NCBI RefSeq assembly: GCF_000585995.1
Contig: NZ_CP007410.1
Location: 3,375,430 to 3,439,429 of the forward strand
From: Pseudomonas brassicacearum
GTDB taxonomy: Bacteria > Pseudomonadota > Gammaproteobacteria > Pseudomonadales > Pseudomonadaceae
Reading direction: 5' to 3'
DNA length: 64,000 nucleotides
A program made the position numbers and the translations under genes. The notes under the pieces were generated by a model that saw only the letters and a list, made by a program, of their open reading frames with translations, did not search any database and was not told where the DNA came from. Positions 44,924-54,481 of the stretch are shown here, piece by piece (the first letter of the stretch is position 1; each line of letters begins with the position of its first letter).

Positions 44924-45817
44924 TTACGGCAGGGCTGGGCGGCGCACCTTGACGCCCCAGCCCTGTTGCATTCCGGCAGCCGCCAGCAGGATCGCCGCCA
45001 CGCCCAGCCATTGCAGCGGCTCGAGGCGATGGCCGAAGGCGAACCAGTCGACGAAGATCGCCGCAATCGGGTAAATGAACGACAGCGCGCCGGTGATCGC
45101 CGTCGGCAATCGTTGAATCGCGCTGTACAACAACACGTACATCACGCCAGTGTGCACCACGCCCAGGGTCAGCAAGCTGGCCCAGGCCTCGGCCTGTTGC
45201 GGCAACGCCGAGAAATTTGCCCAGGGCGCCAGCAGCAGGATGCCGGTACTGACCTGGATCAGTGCGATCAAATGTGGCGGCGTGCCGGTCAAGCGCTTGA
45301 TGATCAACGCGGCGATGGCATACAGCAACGCCGCGCCCAGCGCCAAGGCGATGCCCACCAGATAGTCTTCGCCACCCTGCCCTTGCTCGCCGTGGGCACT
45401 GACGATTGCCAGCATCCCGAGAAACGACACCGCCAGCCAGAACAGTTTTTGCGCGGTAATCTTTTCCCCCAGGAACAGCGCCGCCAGTCCCACCAACATG
45501 AACGGTTGAACGTTGTACACCGCCGTACCGATGGCGATCGAAGCGCGGGAGTAAGAGGCAAACAGCAAGACCCAGTTGCCAACGATCGCCACCCCGCTGA
45601 GCACCGCCAACAGGAAAGTAGTGCGCGTCAGAATGTCCCGACGCAAGAACCCGAACCCGGCGCAAATCAGCAGCAAGGTGGCGGCACCCAATACGCAACG
45701 CCAAAACACCACATCCAGCACTGGCTGGCCCGAGACCAGCACGAACCAACCTATGGTTCCGGAAATCAGCATGGCGGCCGTCATTTCGAGCGAACCGCGG
45801 CGTAAAGTCTTGTCCAT
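44924..45817 (-). CDS. EamA/DMT-family transporter
   Basis: The 297-residue protein has ten predicted membrane helices in two EamA halves. It should export a metabolite, often an amino acid. It is divergent from an Lrp/AsnC regulator with 133 bp between them, a typical pair in which the regulator controls the exporter. The start has AAGGAG with a good spacing. Confidence 0.88.
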   Translation of the reverse strand: MDKTLRRGSLEMTAAMLISGTIGWFVLVSGQPVLDVVFWRCVLGAATLLLICAGFGFLRRDILTRTTFLLAVLSGVAIVGNWVLLFASYSRASIAIGTAVYNVQPFMLVGLAALFLGEKITAQKLFWLAVSFLGMLAIVSAHGEQGQGGEDYLVGIALALGAALLYAIAALIIKRLTGTPPHLIALIQVSTGILLLAPWANFSALPQQAEAWASLLTLGVVHTGVMYVLLYSAIQRLPTAITGALSFIYPIAAIFVDWFAFGHRLEPLQWLGVAAILLAAAGMQQGWGVKVRRPALP

Positions 45818-45950
45818 CTTCAGGCTCCTTCAGCAAGTGGGCACAGTATGCCGAGCCTGCGGGGGGCTTCTCCATGGTTTGAAAAAGGCTAAACTGCGAT
45901 TCGACCTTTTTTATCAAGGCAACTTCACGCATTCGCCTAACGGAGCTGAA

Positions 45951-46388
45951 ATGACTGACGATATCGACCAGATCCTCATCAGCGCCCTGATGGAAGACTC
46001 CCGGCGCTCCCTCAAGGCCCTGGCCAACCTGAGCGGCCTGTCCTCACCCAGTGTCGCCGAGCGCCTGCGCCGACTCGAAGAGCGTGGCGTGCTCAGGGGC
46101 TACACCGTTGAGGTGGACCCGAAGTGCTTCGGCTATCAACTCCAGGCCATCGTGCGGATCCGCCCGCTGCCGGGGCAGTTGCAGGAAGTGGAACGGCAGA
46201 TCCAGGCCATCGCTGAATTCACCGAATGCGACAAAGTGACGGGCGAAGACTGCTTTATCGCCCGCTTGCATGTGCGCTCGATGGAACAGCTGGACACGCT
46301 GTTGGACAAGCTCAATGTCTTGGCCGAGACCAACACCGCGATCGTCAAGAAGACGCCGGTCAAGCGGCGATTGCCACCAATGGCGTGA
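45951..46388 (+). CDS. Lrp/AsnC-family regulator
   Basis: The 145-residue protein has an N-terminal helix-turn-helix (LKALANLSGLSSPSVAERLRRL) and a C-terminal RAM ligand domain (GYQLQAIVRIRPLPGQ, then TGEDCFIARLHVRS). It is probably an amino-acid-responsive regulator of the divergent DMT exporter. CGGAG lies upstream of the ATG. Confidence 0.92.
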   Translation: MTDDIDQILISALMEDSRRSLKALANLSGLSSPSVAERLRRLEERGVLRGYTVEVDPKCFGYQLQAIVRIRPLPGQLQEVERQIQAIAEFTECDKVTGEDCFIARLHVRSMEQLDTLLDKLNVLAETNTAIVKKTPVKRRLPPMA

Positions 46389-46395
46389 GTGGGAT

Positions 46396-46422
46396 CCGGC
46401 CTCGGCTTTTGCCCGAGGCCGG
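46396..46422. terminator. Convergent terminator hairpin
   Basis: CCGGCCTCGG and CCGAGGCCGG form a perfect 10-bp stem with a 7-base loop between the Lrp gene and the CxxCH protein gene. Confidence 0.6.
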
Positions 46423-46430
46423 CGGGCACG

Positions 46431-47780
46431 CTACTCCAGGTCTTCCAATTCAGGACTGCGTTGCACTTTGAACACCTCTTGTTCAGGTGCGTTGCTTGCT
46501 TTCATCAGGTTAAGAGGCTGAATTTTGTCGCAGGCATTCTTGCCGTCCGCATAGACTCCGCTGTGGTTGCATTTCCAGTCATAGAAGTTGGCCAGGGCCC
46601 CCGACAATTGCAGGCTGTAGTCCGTGCTTCGGGTACCGGGGGTAAAGGGCTGTCCGGCCGGGATATTCTGGAACCATTTCATCCAGTCGTCGCTGCCCAC
46701 CGGCGGCGGATTGGCCTGGAAGGTCGGGTTCATCGGCGCCAGTTGCTGGTACTCAGCGGTCATATGGCAACTCAGGCACGAAGCCTTGGGGTTGTCCACT
46801 GGGCCGTTGAGGCGCCCGTTCCACCCCAGGTGGGTCGGTGGCAGCTCTTTGGCGTTCGCGTTGATTGCGGTCTGCTTCAGCGCCGGGTTGATCTTGGTTT
46901 CAGTCGGCGTCGGGTTGGTGAATGCGTCGCCAATCTCTTTCGGATCGTTCCCCCACATAATCCCCACCGGCACCAGATTGTTCCAGTTTGCTTTACCGGT
47001 CACCGCACCGTTGTACTGAAACGTCCCGAAGAGCCAGCCGGTGTCCTTCACGCGGGTATCACGCACAGCGATGTCCATCTGGATCAGCGCGACTTGGGTC
47101 ACCTTACGGTCTGTCGAGGTGAACGTCGTGGTGGTGTAGGCATTCCAGAGCAATGGATTGACCAGGGATGGCACCGTGGTGACGTCTATATCGGCAAACA
47201 GCGCTTTGCAGACCACCGTACCGTTGGAAAAGCTCTTAGGTTGCGAGGTGTAGCTCGGATCAGGATTCTGTGGGTCTTTCCAGACCTGACCAATGGTGTA
47301 GGCGCCTATGTCGTTATAGATGCCCACTGCATAAGTTTGCCCACTACCTATTTGAGTACTCGCCAATTGCTTTGGCTTGATCGGAGCCTCCTTGGTGAGC
47401 CCTCGAATACCTTCACGGCCGTTAGGGCCGTAGTGTTGCCATGGCATGTGATACCACTGGCGCACCTTGTTTTTCTGTACCTCCCAGCCGATTTCCGTGT
47501 TGCCTTCCAGGCAATAGGCCTTTACCTCGTTCATGTAGGAGCGCCAGGTTTCGAAGTCATTGCTGAACGTCGTGGGCAGATGCTTGAAGAACGCCGGCAT
47601 TGAAGCAGGCCCCGGTGGCACGGTGGGGTAATCCTGGCTGAGCCGGAACAGTGCGTTGGGGTAGGCACTCTTGGGGGGTGCGAAGCCGAAATCAGGGAAG
47701 GTTCCGGCCTGGGCGCCAGCCATGGACAACACGCCTGTCAGGGCCAGCAGTGCAGCGATTTTTCCTTGGGGGTGATTCAT
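46431..47780 (-). CDS. Secreted single-CxxCH (cytochrome c-like) protein of unknown function
   Basis: The 449-residue protein has a signal peptide (MNHPQGKIAALLALTGVLSMAGAQAG) and a single CLSCH haem-binding motif near residue 333 in KASCLSCHMTAEYQQL. The rest has no family I can name, but RQWYHMPWQHYG near residue 110 looks conserved. It is likely periplasmic. The ATG at 47780 has a textbook AAGGAGATATC ribosome-binding site, so the longer frame is rejected. It stands alone in its transcription unit. Redox activity is inferred only from the CxxCH. Confidence 0.8.
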   Translation of the reverse strand: MNHPQGKIAALLALTGVLSMAGAQAGTFPDFGFAPPKSAYPNALFRLSQDYPTVPPGPASMPAFFKHLPTTFSNDFETWRSYMNEVKAYCLEGNTEIGWEVQKNKVRQWYHMPWQHYGPNGREGIRGLTKEAPIKPKQLASTQIGSGQTYAVGIYNDIGAYTIGQVWKDPQNPDPSYTSQPKSFSNGTVVCKALFADIDVTTVPSLVNPLLWNAYTTTTFTSTDRKVTQVALIQMDIAVRDTRVKDTGWLFGTFQYNGAVTGKANWNNLVPVGIMWGNDPKEIGDAFTNPTPTETKINPALKQTAINANAKELPPTHLGWNGRLNGPVDNPKASCLSCHMTAEYQQLAPMNPTFQANPPPVGSDDWMKWFQNIPAGQPFTPGTRSTDYSLQLSGALANFYDWKCNHSGVYADGKNACDKIQPLNLMKASNAPEQEVFKVQRSPELEDLE

Positions 47781-48140
47781 CGATATCTCCTTATAGGGAG
47801 AACGCCTGCCGTCCCATCGGATTGCTGACCGATGCGCAGGGTCTCCTTCTGTTATCAGGCTTGGGCACCATGCCCGTGCCTGCTCACGGTCCACGTTCAG
47901 TGAGGTGCCCCACCTCCTTGGGCCCGAGAATCGGGCACGACCAGACAAGGCTTGATAGCCAAATGCGAACGGTATCCGGAGGTTGTGGCGAGATTTCGCG
48001 TAGTCGCTGATCGATCCACTTCATGCCGCCCCTGGCAACGCAATCCCTAGCCATAGGTGTAGATCATTTATTCGAAGGTGCCATCACGTCTCAGGTTTTT
48101 TGCGGGCCATTGGCCACGACCACAAAATGCGGACGAAAAA
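47781..48140. other. Intergenic region
   Basis: About 360 bp upstream of the CxxCH protein gene. It should hold that gene's promoter. No convincing gene or repeat was seen, apart from the hairpin at 48141 that ends the next gene. Confidence 0.4.
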
Positions 48141-48160
48141 AAGCCCGCCGAAGCGGGCTT
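48141..48160 (-). terminator. Rho-independent terminator of yccA
   Basis: AAGCCCGC and GCGGGCTT form an 8-bp stem with a CGAA loop; a run of T follows on the minus strand (complement of 48136-48142). Confidence 0.85.
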
Positions 48161-48179
48161 TTCGCTCATCGCGATGCAA

Positions 48180-48851
48180 TCAGTCGTCACGACCCATCAG
48201 GCCGAACAGTTGCAGCAGGCTGACGAACAGGTTGTAGATCGATACATACAGGCTGACGGTCGCCATGATGTAGTTGCGCTCGCCGCCGTGGATGATGGCG
48301 CTGGTCTGGTACAGGATGCAGACCGACGAGAACAACACGAAGCCGGCGCTGATCGCCAGTTGCAGGCCGCTGATCTGGAAGAAGAAGCTGGCCAGCACCG
48401 CGCCCATCAACACGAAGAACCCGGCGGTGATGAAGCCACCCAGGAAGCTCATGTCCTTGCGGGAGATCAGCACATAGGCCGACAGGCCGCCGAATACCAG
48501 CGCGGTCATGGCGAAAGCCGAGCTGACCACTTCGGCGCCACCCTGCATCTGCAGGTAACGGTTGAGGATCGGGCCGAGCAGGAAGCCCATGAAACCGGTC
48601 AGGGCGAAAGCCGATACCAGGCCCCAGGCCGAATCACGAAGCTTGTTGGTGAGGAAGAAAAGGCCGTAGAAACCGATCAGCACCACGAAGATGTTTGGGT
48701 AACCCACACGCATCTGTTGTGCGACGTAGGCCATCACGCCGCTGAAAGCGAGCGTGAGTGCCAGCAGGCCATATGTGTTGCGTAGGACGCGGCTAACCTC
48801 TAGCTGCTCAGCCTGCACGCTGTTGTTCACTGCGTAATCCTGTTCGCGCAT
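48180..48851 (-). CDS. yccA: Bax inhibitor-1/YccA-family membrane protein
   Basis: The 223-residue protein has seven hydrophobic segments and the LLALTLAFSGVMAYVAQQM opening typical of YccA, a modulator of the FtsH protease in E. coli. In Pseudomonas it is a single gene beside tRNA genes. The ATG at 48851 has GGAGGAG upstream, so the 9-residue longer form is rejected. Confidence 0.88.
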   Translation of the reverse strand: MREQDYAVNNSVQAEQLEVSRVLRNTYGLLALTLAFSGVMAYVAQQMRVGYPNIFVVLIGFYGLFFLTNKLRDSAWGLVSAFALTGFMGFLLGPILNRYLQMQGGAEVVSSAFAMTALVFGGLSAYVLISRKDMSFLGGFITAGFFVLMGAVLASFFFQISGLQLAISAGFVLFSSVCILYQTSAIIHGGERNYIMATVSLYVSIYNLFVSLLQLFGLMGRDD

Positions 48852-48975
48852 GGCGACACTCCTCCGGTTTTGAAACATTCAGTGGCAAGGATCATAACAG
48901 ACGCTCTGTAACAAGCTACGTAGAGAGTTTGACAGTGTGTTTCATTCGGGTATTATGGCGCCCGCAACGCAATAC

Positions 48976-49063
48976 GGAGGTGTGGCCGAGTGGTTTAAGG
49001 CAACGGTCTTGAAAACCGTCGACTGTAACAGGTCCATGAGTTCGAATCCCATCGCCTCCGCCA
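48976..49063 (+). tRNA. tRNA-Ser (UGA anticodon)
   Basis: An 88-nt cloverleaf with acceptor GGAGGTG/CGCCTCC, anticodon stem ACGGT/ACCGT around loop CTTGAAA (anticodon TGA at 49010-49012), a long variable arm, TTCGAATCC in the T-arm and an encoded CCA. Confidence 0.97.
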
Positions 49064-49075
49064 TTTTTATACGAC

Positions 49076-49099
49076 AAAGCCCTGATTATTCAGGGCTTT
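49076..49099 (+). terminator. Terminator after tRNA-Ser
   Basis: AAAGCCCTGA and TCAGGGCTTT form a perfect 10-bp stem with a 4-base loop just after the tRNA. Confidence 0.8.
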
Positions 49100-49202
49100 G
49101 TCGTTTCTGGGGTTTGGAAAAGTCCGCCAGCCCACACCCTGGATGGGCCCCTGATTTTCAACCATCCGCCAATGTTTCGGAGACGATGCGCCGGTTCGGT
49201 GT

Positions 49203-52200
49203 TCATCGCTTATTCTGCGCAGCATCAAGGGGGATATCGAGGGTGAAGGTTGCGCCCTGTCCGGCCCCGTCGCTGTGCACGGTCAAGCTGCCACCCATTT
49301 CCTGCGCGGCTAGCGCGCAGCTGTGCAAGCCAAAACCGTGACCGTCTTTGCGAGTAGTGAAACCATGGGAAAAGATACCCGCCAGGTGCTCTGGCGTAAT
49401 CCCATTGCCGTTGTCGGCCACCGTGATACGCAATACTGGCCCTTCAGCGAGGGCGACGCCGAACGTGATGCACGGGCTGCGATCGATCACGCCGTCCAGC
49501 GCCTGCTTGGCGTTTCTGATCAGGTTCACCAGAATCAGCAACACCCGGTGCCGATCCAGCGCCAGCAGGGGCAAGTCCGCAATCTCCTTGACCACCGTCA
49601 CCTCCTGGCGCGTCCGTGATCCGGCGCTCATGCGCAAGGCATCATCGATTAACTCTGCAACCGGCACTGTCTCCACGATACTGACGGCAACGGCATAGGA
49701 CTGCTGGGCAGCGACAATGGTCTTGATGTGGTCGATGCCCTTGGTGAGTTGCCCGAGTTCTTCGATGATGCCTTGCTGCTCTGCCGTCACCACCTCTGCC
49801 AGCTTGAGCAGGTAGTTGGGCAGCAGCTTTCCTTTGTGGTCTTTGGTGAGAAAATCACTCAGATCGTTGACGTGTTCGCTCATCATCTTAGCCACCTTGC
49901 CCAGCCCCTGGGCTTTGGAGGTGCGCATCTGGCTGCTGACCAGCTCTGCCGATACGTTCACGCTGTTGAGGACGTTGCCGACGTTGTGCAGCACCGTCGT
50001 GGCGATTTCAGCCATGCCCGCCTGGCGGGACTTTGCATTCAATTCGGCTTGCACCTGGCCCATGCGTAGCGCCGCGCGTATTCGCGCCTTGAGTTCCAGG
50101 GGCGAGAAGGGTTTGGCGATATAGTCATCGGCGCCACTTTCCAGCCCGGAGACGCAGGCCTCGCTGCCGCCGCGGGCGGTCAAGAGGATCACGGGCAAAT
50201 GGGCAAAACCGGCGCTGGCTTTGATTCTGGCTGTCAGGCCAAAGCCGTCGAGTTCCGGCATCATCACATCCGAGAGGACGACATCGATGGGTTGGCGCTG
50301 CAGCAGTGCCCAGGCCTGCTCTCCATCGGCGGCGGTGGCGACGATGTAGTCGTTGTGCAAAAGCTCGCTGAGGTAGCTCAGCATTTCCGGGCTGTCATCT
50401 ACCACGAGCACTCTGGATTGCAGGGAGCGCTCCGAGTGCTGCTCGTCGTTTGCGCCCTCCATCGAAGCACAGTCATTGCTACTGCCCTGTCGACCGTCGT
50501 CGAAACGCAGGTGGCGCTGCTCGGTTGTGCTCGGAGAGGATCGCTCGTGCATGTTGCTGGGTCCGGCCGGCACGGTACTTTGCTCGGCCCCCCGCGGAAG
50601 TCGAACAAAGAAACACGAACCCCGCCCGGGCTCGCTGTTGACGCCGACTTCGCCTCCCATCAGCTCGACCAGATCCTTGACCAGGGCGAGCCCGATGCCT
50701 GTGCCGCTGTAGTGGCGCGTGGCGGAATTGTCAATCTGGGAAAAACGCTGGAACAGCAGCGGCAGTTTGTCAGGCGCAATGCCAATGCCCGAGTCCTGCA
50801 CCGCAAGTTCAAATCGCTCGCCCTCAAGCGCAGTGACTGCCAGGTGCACGGTGCCGCCAGCGGGCGTGAACTTGATGGCATTACTCACCAGGTTGAGCAG
50901 AATTTTCTCGAAATGCCGGGGGTCCAGGAACACCGTGCCAAGGGCAGGATCGATGCTGCAGGTCAAGGTGCAACCTTTGCCCTTGGCGACCATGGCCGCA
51001 TCCTCGGCCAGCACGCCAACCGCCTTGTTCAAGTCAATCGGCGCCGGACACAGCTCAAACTTGCCCGCTTCGGCCTTGGAGAAATCGAGAATGTCGTTCA
51101 CCCGGTTCATCAAGCGCAGCGCGTTGCGTTGGGCGCGCTCGATTTGCACACGCCAGTCCGCCGGCGGCGTGGTCGTCGCCGAGAGCTGCTCCAGAGGTGC
51201 GAGAATGAGGGTCAGCGGGGTGCGCAGTTCGTGGCTGACCGTGGCCACAAAATCGCTCTTTGCCTGGTTAGCCGACTCGGCCTGATTGCGCGCCTGAATC
51301 AGTTCGACCGCCTGCACCTCCAGCACCTCGGTCTGCTGGTGCAGTTTGTCGGTCCGTTCGGCAACCATTCGCTCCAAAGAGGCCTGGACCTGCTGTCGTT
51401 CGGCCTCGGCCTCGGCCTCCAGCACCCGGATGCGCAAGGCATTCTCCTGGAACACCCGGACGGCACGGGTCATGATCCCAATCTCGTCGCCGCGTTCGGC
51501 GCTGGCGATCTCGGCGTCCAGGTCGCCGGCCGCCAGCCGACGCATGACCGAGGCCAGGGCCACGATGGGCTGCGCGACAAACCGCGACGTGCTCCAGGCG
51601 ATGGCGCCGGCTATCAGGATGGCAACGGTACCCGCGACGATCGTCGCAAGCATGCCACGATCCTTGTGAACCAAGGCGTCCGAACGCGCTTCGCCAGCGA
51701 AGCGCGCAACCAACAGGCCAGCGCTGCGAGCCTCGTTGCGAACCTGGTCGCGCGCGTCGCTCAAGGCGTTGCTCGCCTGATGGAATCTGGCGAATGCCGC
51801 CCGGTAGCCAGCTATCTGCTCGCTGACCGTCAGGGGCGTGGCATTGGTCTGCGGCCCCACGGACGAAGGGAGCACGCGCGCGAGACGGGAGAGCTCGTCC
51901 AGGATCTTGTCGACAGCGCCGGCGACTTCGGCCGACGGTGACAGGCGAAACGACAAGGTCTGCGCCTCCAGGGTGGCAACCCGCTCGGCGAAACGCTTGG
52001 ACAGCGCGGCTGCATTTTGCAGCAAACCGGTGGCTGCCTGAATGTCGCTTGCGTCATGGGCAACGTGCTCATCCACTTCAGCCAACATCGCCTCAAGGCG
52101 CTCAGCCACCTCCCCGACGGCGGCGAGCTGCCGCAAAGCCTCGCCTCCCCGCAGCTTGGGCGCCTCGCCAAGGTGCTCGACCGCCACGCTGGCAGCAGTG

Positions 52201-52916
52201 ACCGCCGTCGCCAACTGGTCCAGAGTCTCCATCTCCAGTGGCGCCGCCATCAACTCACGCAACTGCTCGACCACGGGCGGCAGTGCCGCGCAGGCGTTCC
52301 GCGCCGCAGTAGCGGCCGCCCCATCACCGGTCACCAGCAGCTTGGCCACATTGGCGGTGATGATCCGCTCACTGTTGCGCAGGATGTCCAGGATGCGATG
52401 GGCGCTCTCGATATTGCTCACCCGCGCCTCGTGATCAGCGGCGCGGGATTGAACCCCCTTTAACCCATCGGCGATGCCCTGTTCGACGAGGATCGTCGCC
52501 TCTCGCATCCGGCCGTAGTGGGCTGTCATGTTTTCCGTTTCGCCATCCATGGTCAGGGTCGCCGCGCGCAAGGCGGCGATCGCCGCGGCGAGCCTCTCCA
52601 GGCTGCCCTTGAGCGATTGCGCCTCTGCCACTGGAATGGCGGCGAGGCCGGTGATGGCCGTTGCCACCATGCCTTCGGCCTGAGACAAGCTTTCCTGGTC
52701 GCGGGTGGCAATGAAGTTTTCCACCCGCCCGGTGGCCCCGTTGACCGAGGCCAGGATTTCCGCGGAATGGCTGGCGGAATCCACCGCACCTACCATGCCT
52801 CGCAGGCCGTAGAGGTTCACGAGCGATACCGTCAGCATCAGAAACACCAGCGCGGCAACCGCGAGGCCAATCCTGACGGCAATGGGCCTGTTCGTGGCTG
52901 ATTTGAATGCCAGCAT
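49203..52916 (-). CDS. Hybrid sensor kinase with two kinase modules (TorS-like)
   Basis: The 1237-residue protein has a first membrane helix at about residues 18-38 and a long helical periplasmic sensor at about 40-415. A second membrane helix lies at about 425-450, followed by HAMP. HisKA has its phospho-His near residue 561 in SHELRTPLTL, then HATPase with GTGIGLAL. A receiver domain has VLVVDDSPEM and the acceptor Asp near 882 in LSDVMMP. From about residue 965 a second kinase module has VLHNVGNVLNSVNVS, NLIRNAKQAL, DNGNGI and GHGFGLHSCALAA. The helical sensor and the co-transcribed periplasmic binding protein recall TorS/TorT. The gene begins 24 bp after the binding-protein stop. Confidence 0.85.
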   Translation of the reverse strand: MLAFKSATNRPIAVRIGLAVAALVFLMLTVSLVNLYGLRGMVGAVDSASHSAEILASVNGATGRVENFIATRDQESLSQAEGMVATAITGLAAIPVAEAQSLKGSLERLAAAIAALRAATLTMDGETENMTAHYGRMREATILVEQGIADGLKGVQSRAADHEARVSNIESAHRILDILRNSERIITANVAKLLVTGDGAAATAARNACAALPPVVEQLRELMAAPLEMETLDQLATAVTAASVAVEHLGEAPKLRGGEALRQLAAVGEVAERLEAMLAEVDEHVAHDASDIQAATGLLQNAAALSKRFAERVATLEAQTLSFRLSPSAEVAGAVDKILDELSRLARVLPSSVGPQTNATPLTVSEQIAGYRAAFARFHQASNALSDARDQVRNEARSAGLLVARFAGEARSDALVHKDRGMLATIVAGTVAILIAGAIAWSTSRFVAQPIVALASVMRRLAAGDLDAEIASAERGDEIGIMTRAVRVFQENALRIRVLEAEAEAERQQVQASLERMVAERTDKLHQQTEVLEVQAVELIQARNQAESANQAKSDFVATVSHELRTPLTLILAPLEQLSATTTPPADWRVQIERAQRNALRLMNRVNDILDFSKAEAGKFELCPAPIDLNKAVGVLAEDAAMVAKGKGCTLTCSIDPALGTVFLDPRHFEKILLNLVSNAIKFTPAGGTVHLAVTALEGERFELAVQDSGIGIAPDKLPLLFQRFSQIDNSATRHYSGTGIGLALVKDLVELMGGEVGVNSEPGRGSCFFVRLPRGAEQSTVPAGPSNMHERSSPSTTEQRHLRFDDGRQGSSNDCASMEGANDEQHSERSLQSRVLVVDDSPEMLSYLSELLHNDYIVATAADGEQAWALLQRQPIDVVLSDVMMPELDGFGLTARIKASAGFAHLPVILLTARGGSEACVSGLESGADDYIAKPFSPLELKARIRAALRMGQVQAELNAKSRQAGMAEIATTVLHNVGNVLNSVNVSAELVSSQMRTSKAQGLGKVAKMMSEHVNDLSDFLTKDHKGKLLPNYLLKLAEVVTAEQQGIIEELGQLTKGIDHIKTIVAAQQSYAVAVSIVETVPVAELIDDALRMSAGSRTRQEVTVVKEIADLPLLALDRHRVLLILVNLIRNAKQALDGVIDRSPCITFGVALAEGPVLRITVADNGNGITPEHLAGIFSHGFTTRKDGHGFGLHSCALAAQEMGGSLTVHSDGAGQGATFTLDIPLDAAQNKR

Positions 52917-52940
52917 GGCGCCTGGCCCTCTCGCCCGCCG

Positions 52941-54032
52941 CTACTGCTTCGTCACCTCCGGCGAAGGCGCCGTCTTGTTGATGGCCGCGTCGATCATCGC
53001 CGCAACGGAAGCCTGGCTATAGGGCGGATTGGCGGCGCCGCCCACCGGCATCGTGGCGAGCCAGGTGTCCAGGTCTTTAGCATCGATGCGTACCAGAGGC
53101 ACCTCGACGAACTTCGGCACCTGCTTGCCCGCCAGAATCTGCTGGGCCACCCAGAAACCCACCTGGGAGACGCTCGGGGAGGCGGAGACCGAGACGGTCT
53201 CGTAGCCGTTGGCATCGCGCTCCTGTTTCCACAGGGCAAGTTCGTCCTGACGATTCCCCATCACGATAATCGGCAAAGGGCGTCCCGCCGCCTTGAACGC
53301 CATGGCCGCGCCATAACCGTCGCCCCCTTGAGTAGCGACGGCATCGATGTTGGGCAGCGACGGCAGCGCCAGCGCCACCTCCTTGCGTGCGACAGAAGCC
53401 GTCCAATTCCCGTACACCGTCTTGGCGAACTTCAGGCCCGGATAATCGCCGGCGGCCTTGCGAATGCCGTCGCTGATGTTTTTATCGGTGGCATCGCCGG
53501 CAATGCCGCGGATCTCTAGCAGCGTTCCCTTCCCCTTGAGGCGCTCGGCGATATAGTCCATTTCCACGCGGCCCATGGCAGACCAGTTGTAGTCCACGGT
53601 ATAGACGCAGGGTTCGGTGACCAGGCTGGCCATGACGACCACCACGATGCCGGCGTTGCAGGCATCCCGGATCACCCCGTTGAGAGCCGTGTCGGACGCC
53701 GCCAGAATGACGATGGCGTTGGCGCCCTTGACGATCAAGTCCTGGATATGGGCCGCTTGTTCCGATGCCGAGTTATTGGCGCTGACCACCGGAGCCTCGC
53801 GGATCAAGCCATCCTTTTGCGCTTGAACCGCAATCTCCTGCCAGTTGCGCACCATCACCTTGCGGAAATCGCTGCCCGCGTAGGAGTTGCTGAAAGCAAT
53901 GCTATTGCTTGCGGTAGGGCCGCTGGCGATGCCGCCGTCAGCAGCTTGGGCTGGATTGGCGGCAATCATCGCCAGTCCGGCCACGCAGCCGGCGAAGCGC
54001 CACACGATTTTGTGGATCGGTTTATTGTTCAT
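52941..54032 (-). CDS. Periplasmic binding protein, probable sensory partner (TorT/RbsB-like)
   Basis: The 363-residue protein has a signal peptide ending near NPAQAADGG and a type I periplasmic binding fold of the Peripla_BP_4 kind, with AHIQDLIVKGANAIVILAAS and GNWTASVARKE. No ABC ATPase or permease is present. It is encoded immediately upstream of the two-module hybrid kinase, so it probably binds a signal and touches the kinase sensor, as TorT does for TorS or LuxP for LuxQ. The ATG at 54032 has GGAGCACAGC upstream; ATG at 54044 is possible. Confidence 0.82.
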   Translation of the reverse strand: MNNKPIHKIVWRFAGCVAGLAMIAANPAQAADGGIASGPTASNSIAFSNSYAGSDFRKVMVRNWQEIAVQAQKDGLIREAPVVSANNSASEQAAHIQDLIVKGANAIVILAASDTALNGVIRDACNAGIVVVVMASLVTEPCVYTVDYNWSAMGRVEMDYIAERLKGKGTLLEIRGIAGDATDKNISDGIRKAAGDYPGLKFAKTVYGNWTASVARKEVALALPSLPNIDAVATQGGDGYGAAMAFKAAGRPLPIIVMGNRQDELALWKQERDANGYETVSVSASPSVSQVGFWVAQQILAGKQVPKFVEVPLVRIDAKDLDTWLATMPVGGAANPPYSQASVAAMIDAAINKTAPSPEVTKQ

Positions 54033-54481
54033 GCTGTGCTCCATGTGCGTGGGATTTACCGAAATTACTCCACCCGCACTTGCCGACAGCCTGGACCGAC
54101 TGTTTGATCTGGTTGAAGAAATCGGCCTGCGGATTGGATCGCCGACCATGAAGAACTAACACATACAGACTCCTTCCTTGGCGGCCGAGAATAGAAACCA
54201 ATGCACTGCTGTAGAAGTGATGAGCATAGCCTCAACGTAGACCCTTCGTTGGAAAGGTGACGTCAATTCGAAATCCGGGCAAAAACCTACAGTTCTTTCA
54301 GCCAGTGAAAGGAGTTCGTAGGTGGTAAAGCCAAAAAATCAGCCCAACCACCAAAATAGACGTCATTACACATCGCTTTCGCCATTTGCTTTTCCGTGCC
54401 TGGCATTCAGAATGCCGGCTTCGGTTTCAACATAGGTACACCGCTATGGCAAAACCTCCCCTGCCCCTCAAGGAAAGAAAA
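54033..54481. other. Divergent control region
   Basis: About 450 bp between the binding-protein/kinase operon and the SPFH gene. It should contain promoters in both directions. I see no strong palindrome or additional gene; a weaker in-frame ATG for the SPFH gene lies at 54446. Confidence 0.4.

Noticed and set aside
45939..46000. Longer start for the Lrp regulator reaching back to 45576
   Set aside because: That frame would cross the divergent exporter gene; the ATG at 45951 has a CGGAG site and gives the normal 145-residue length.
50199..51941. 580-codon plus-strand frame opposite the hybrid kinase
   Set aside because: The kinase domains on the other strand are unambiguous, and this frame shows no motif.
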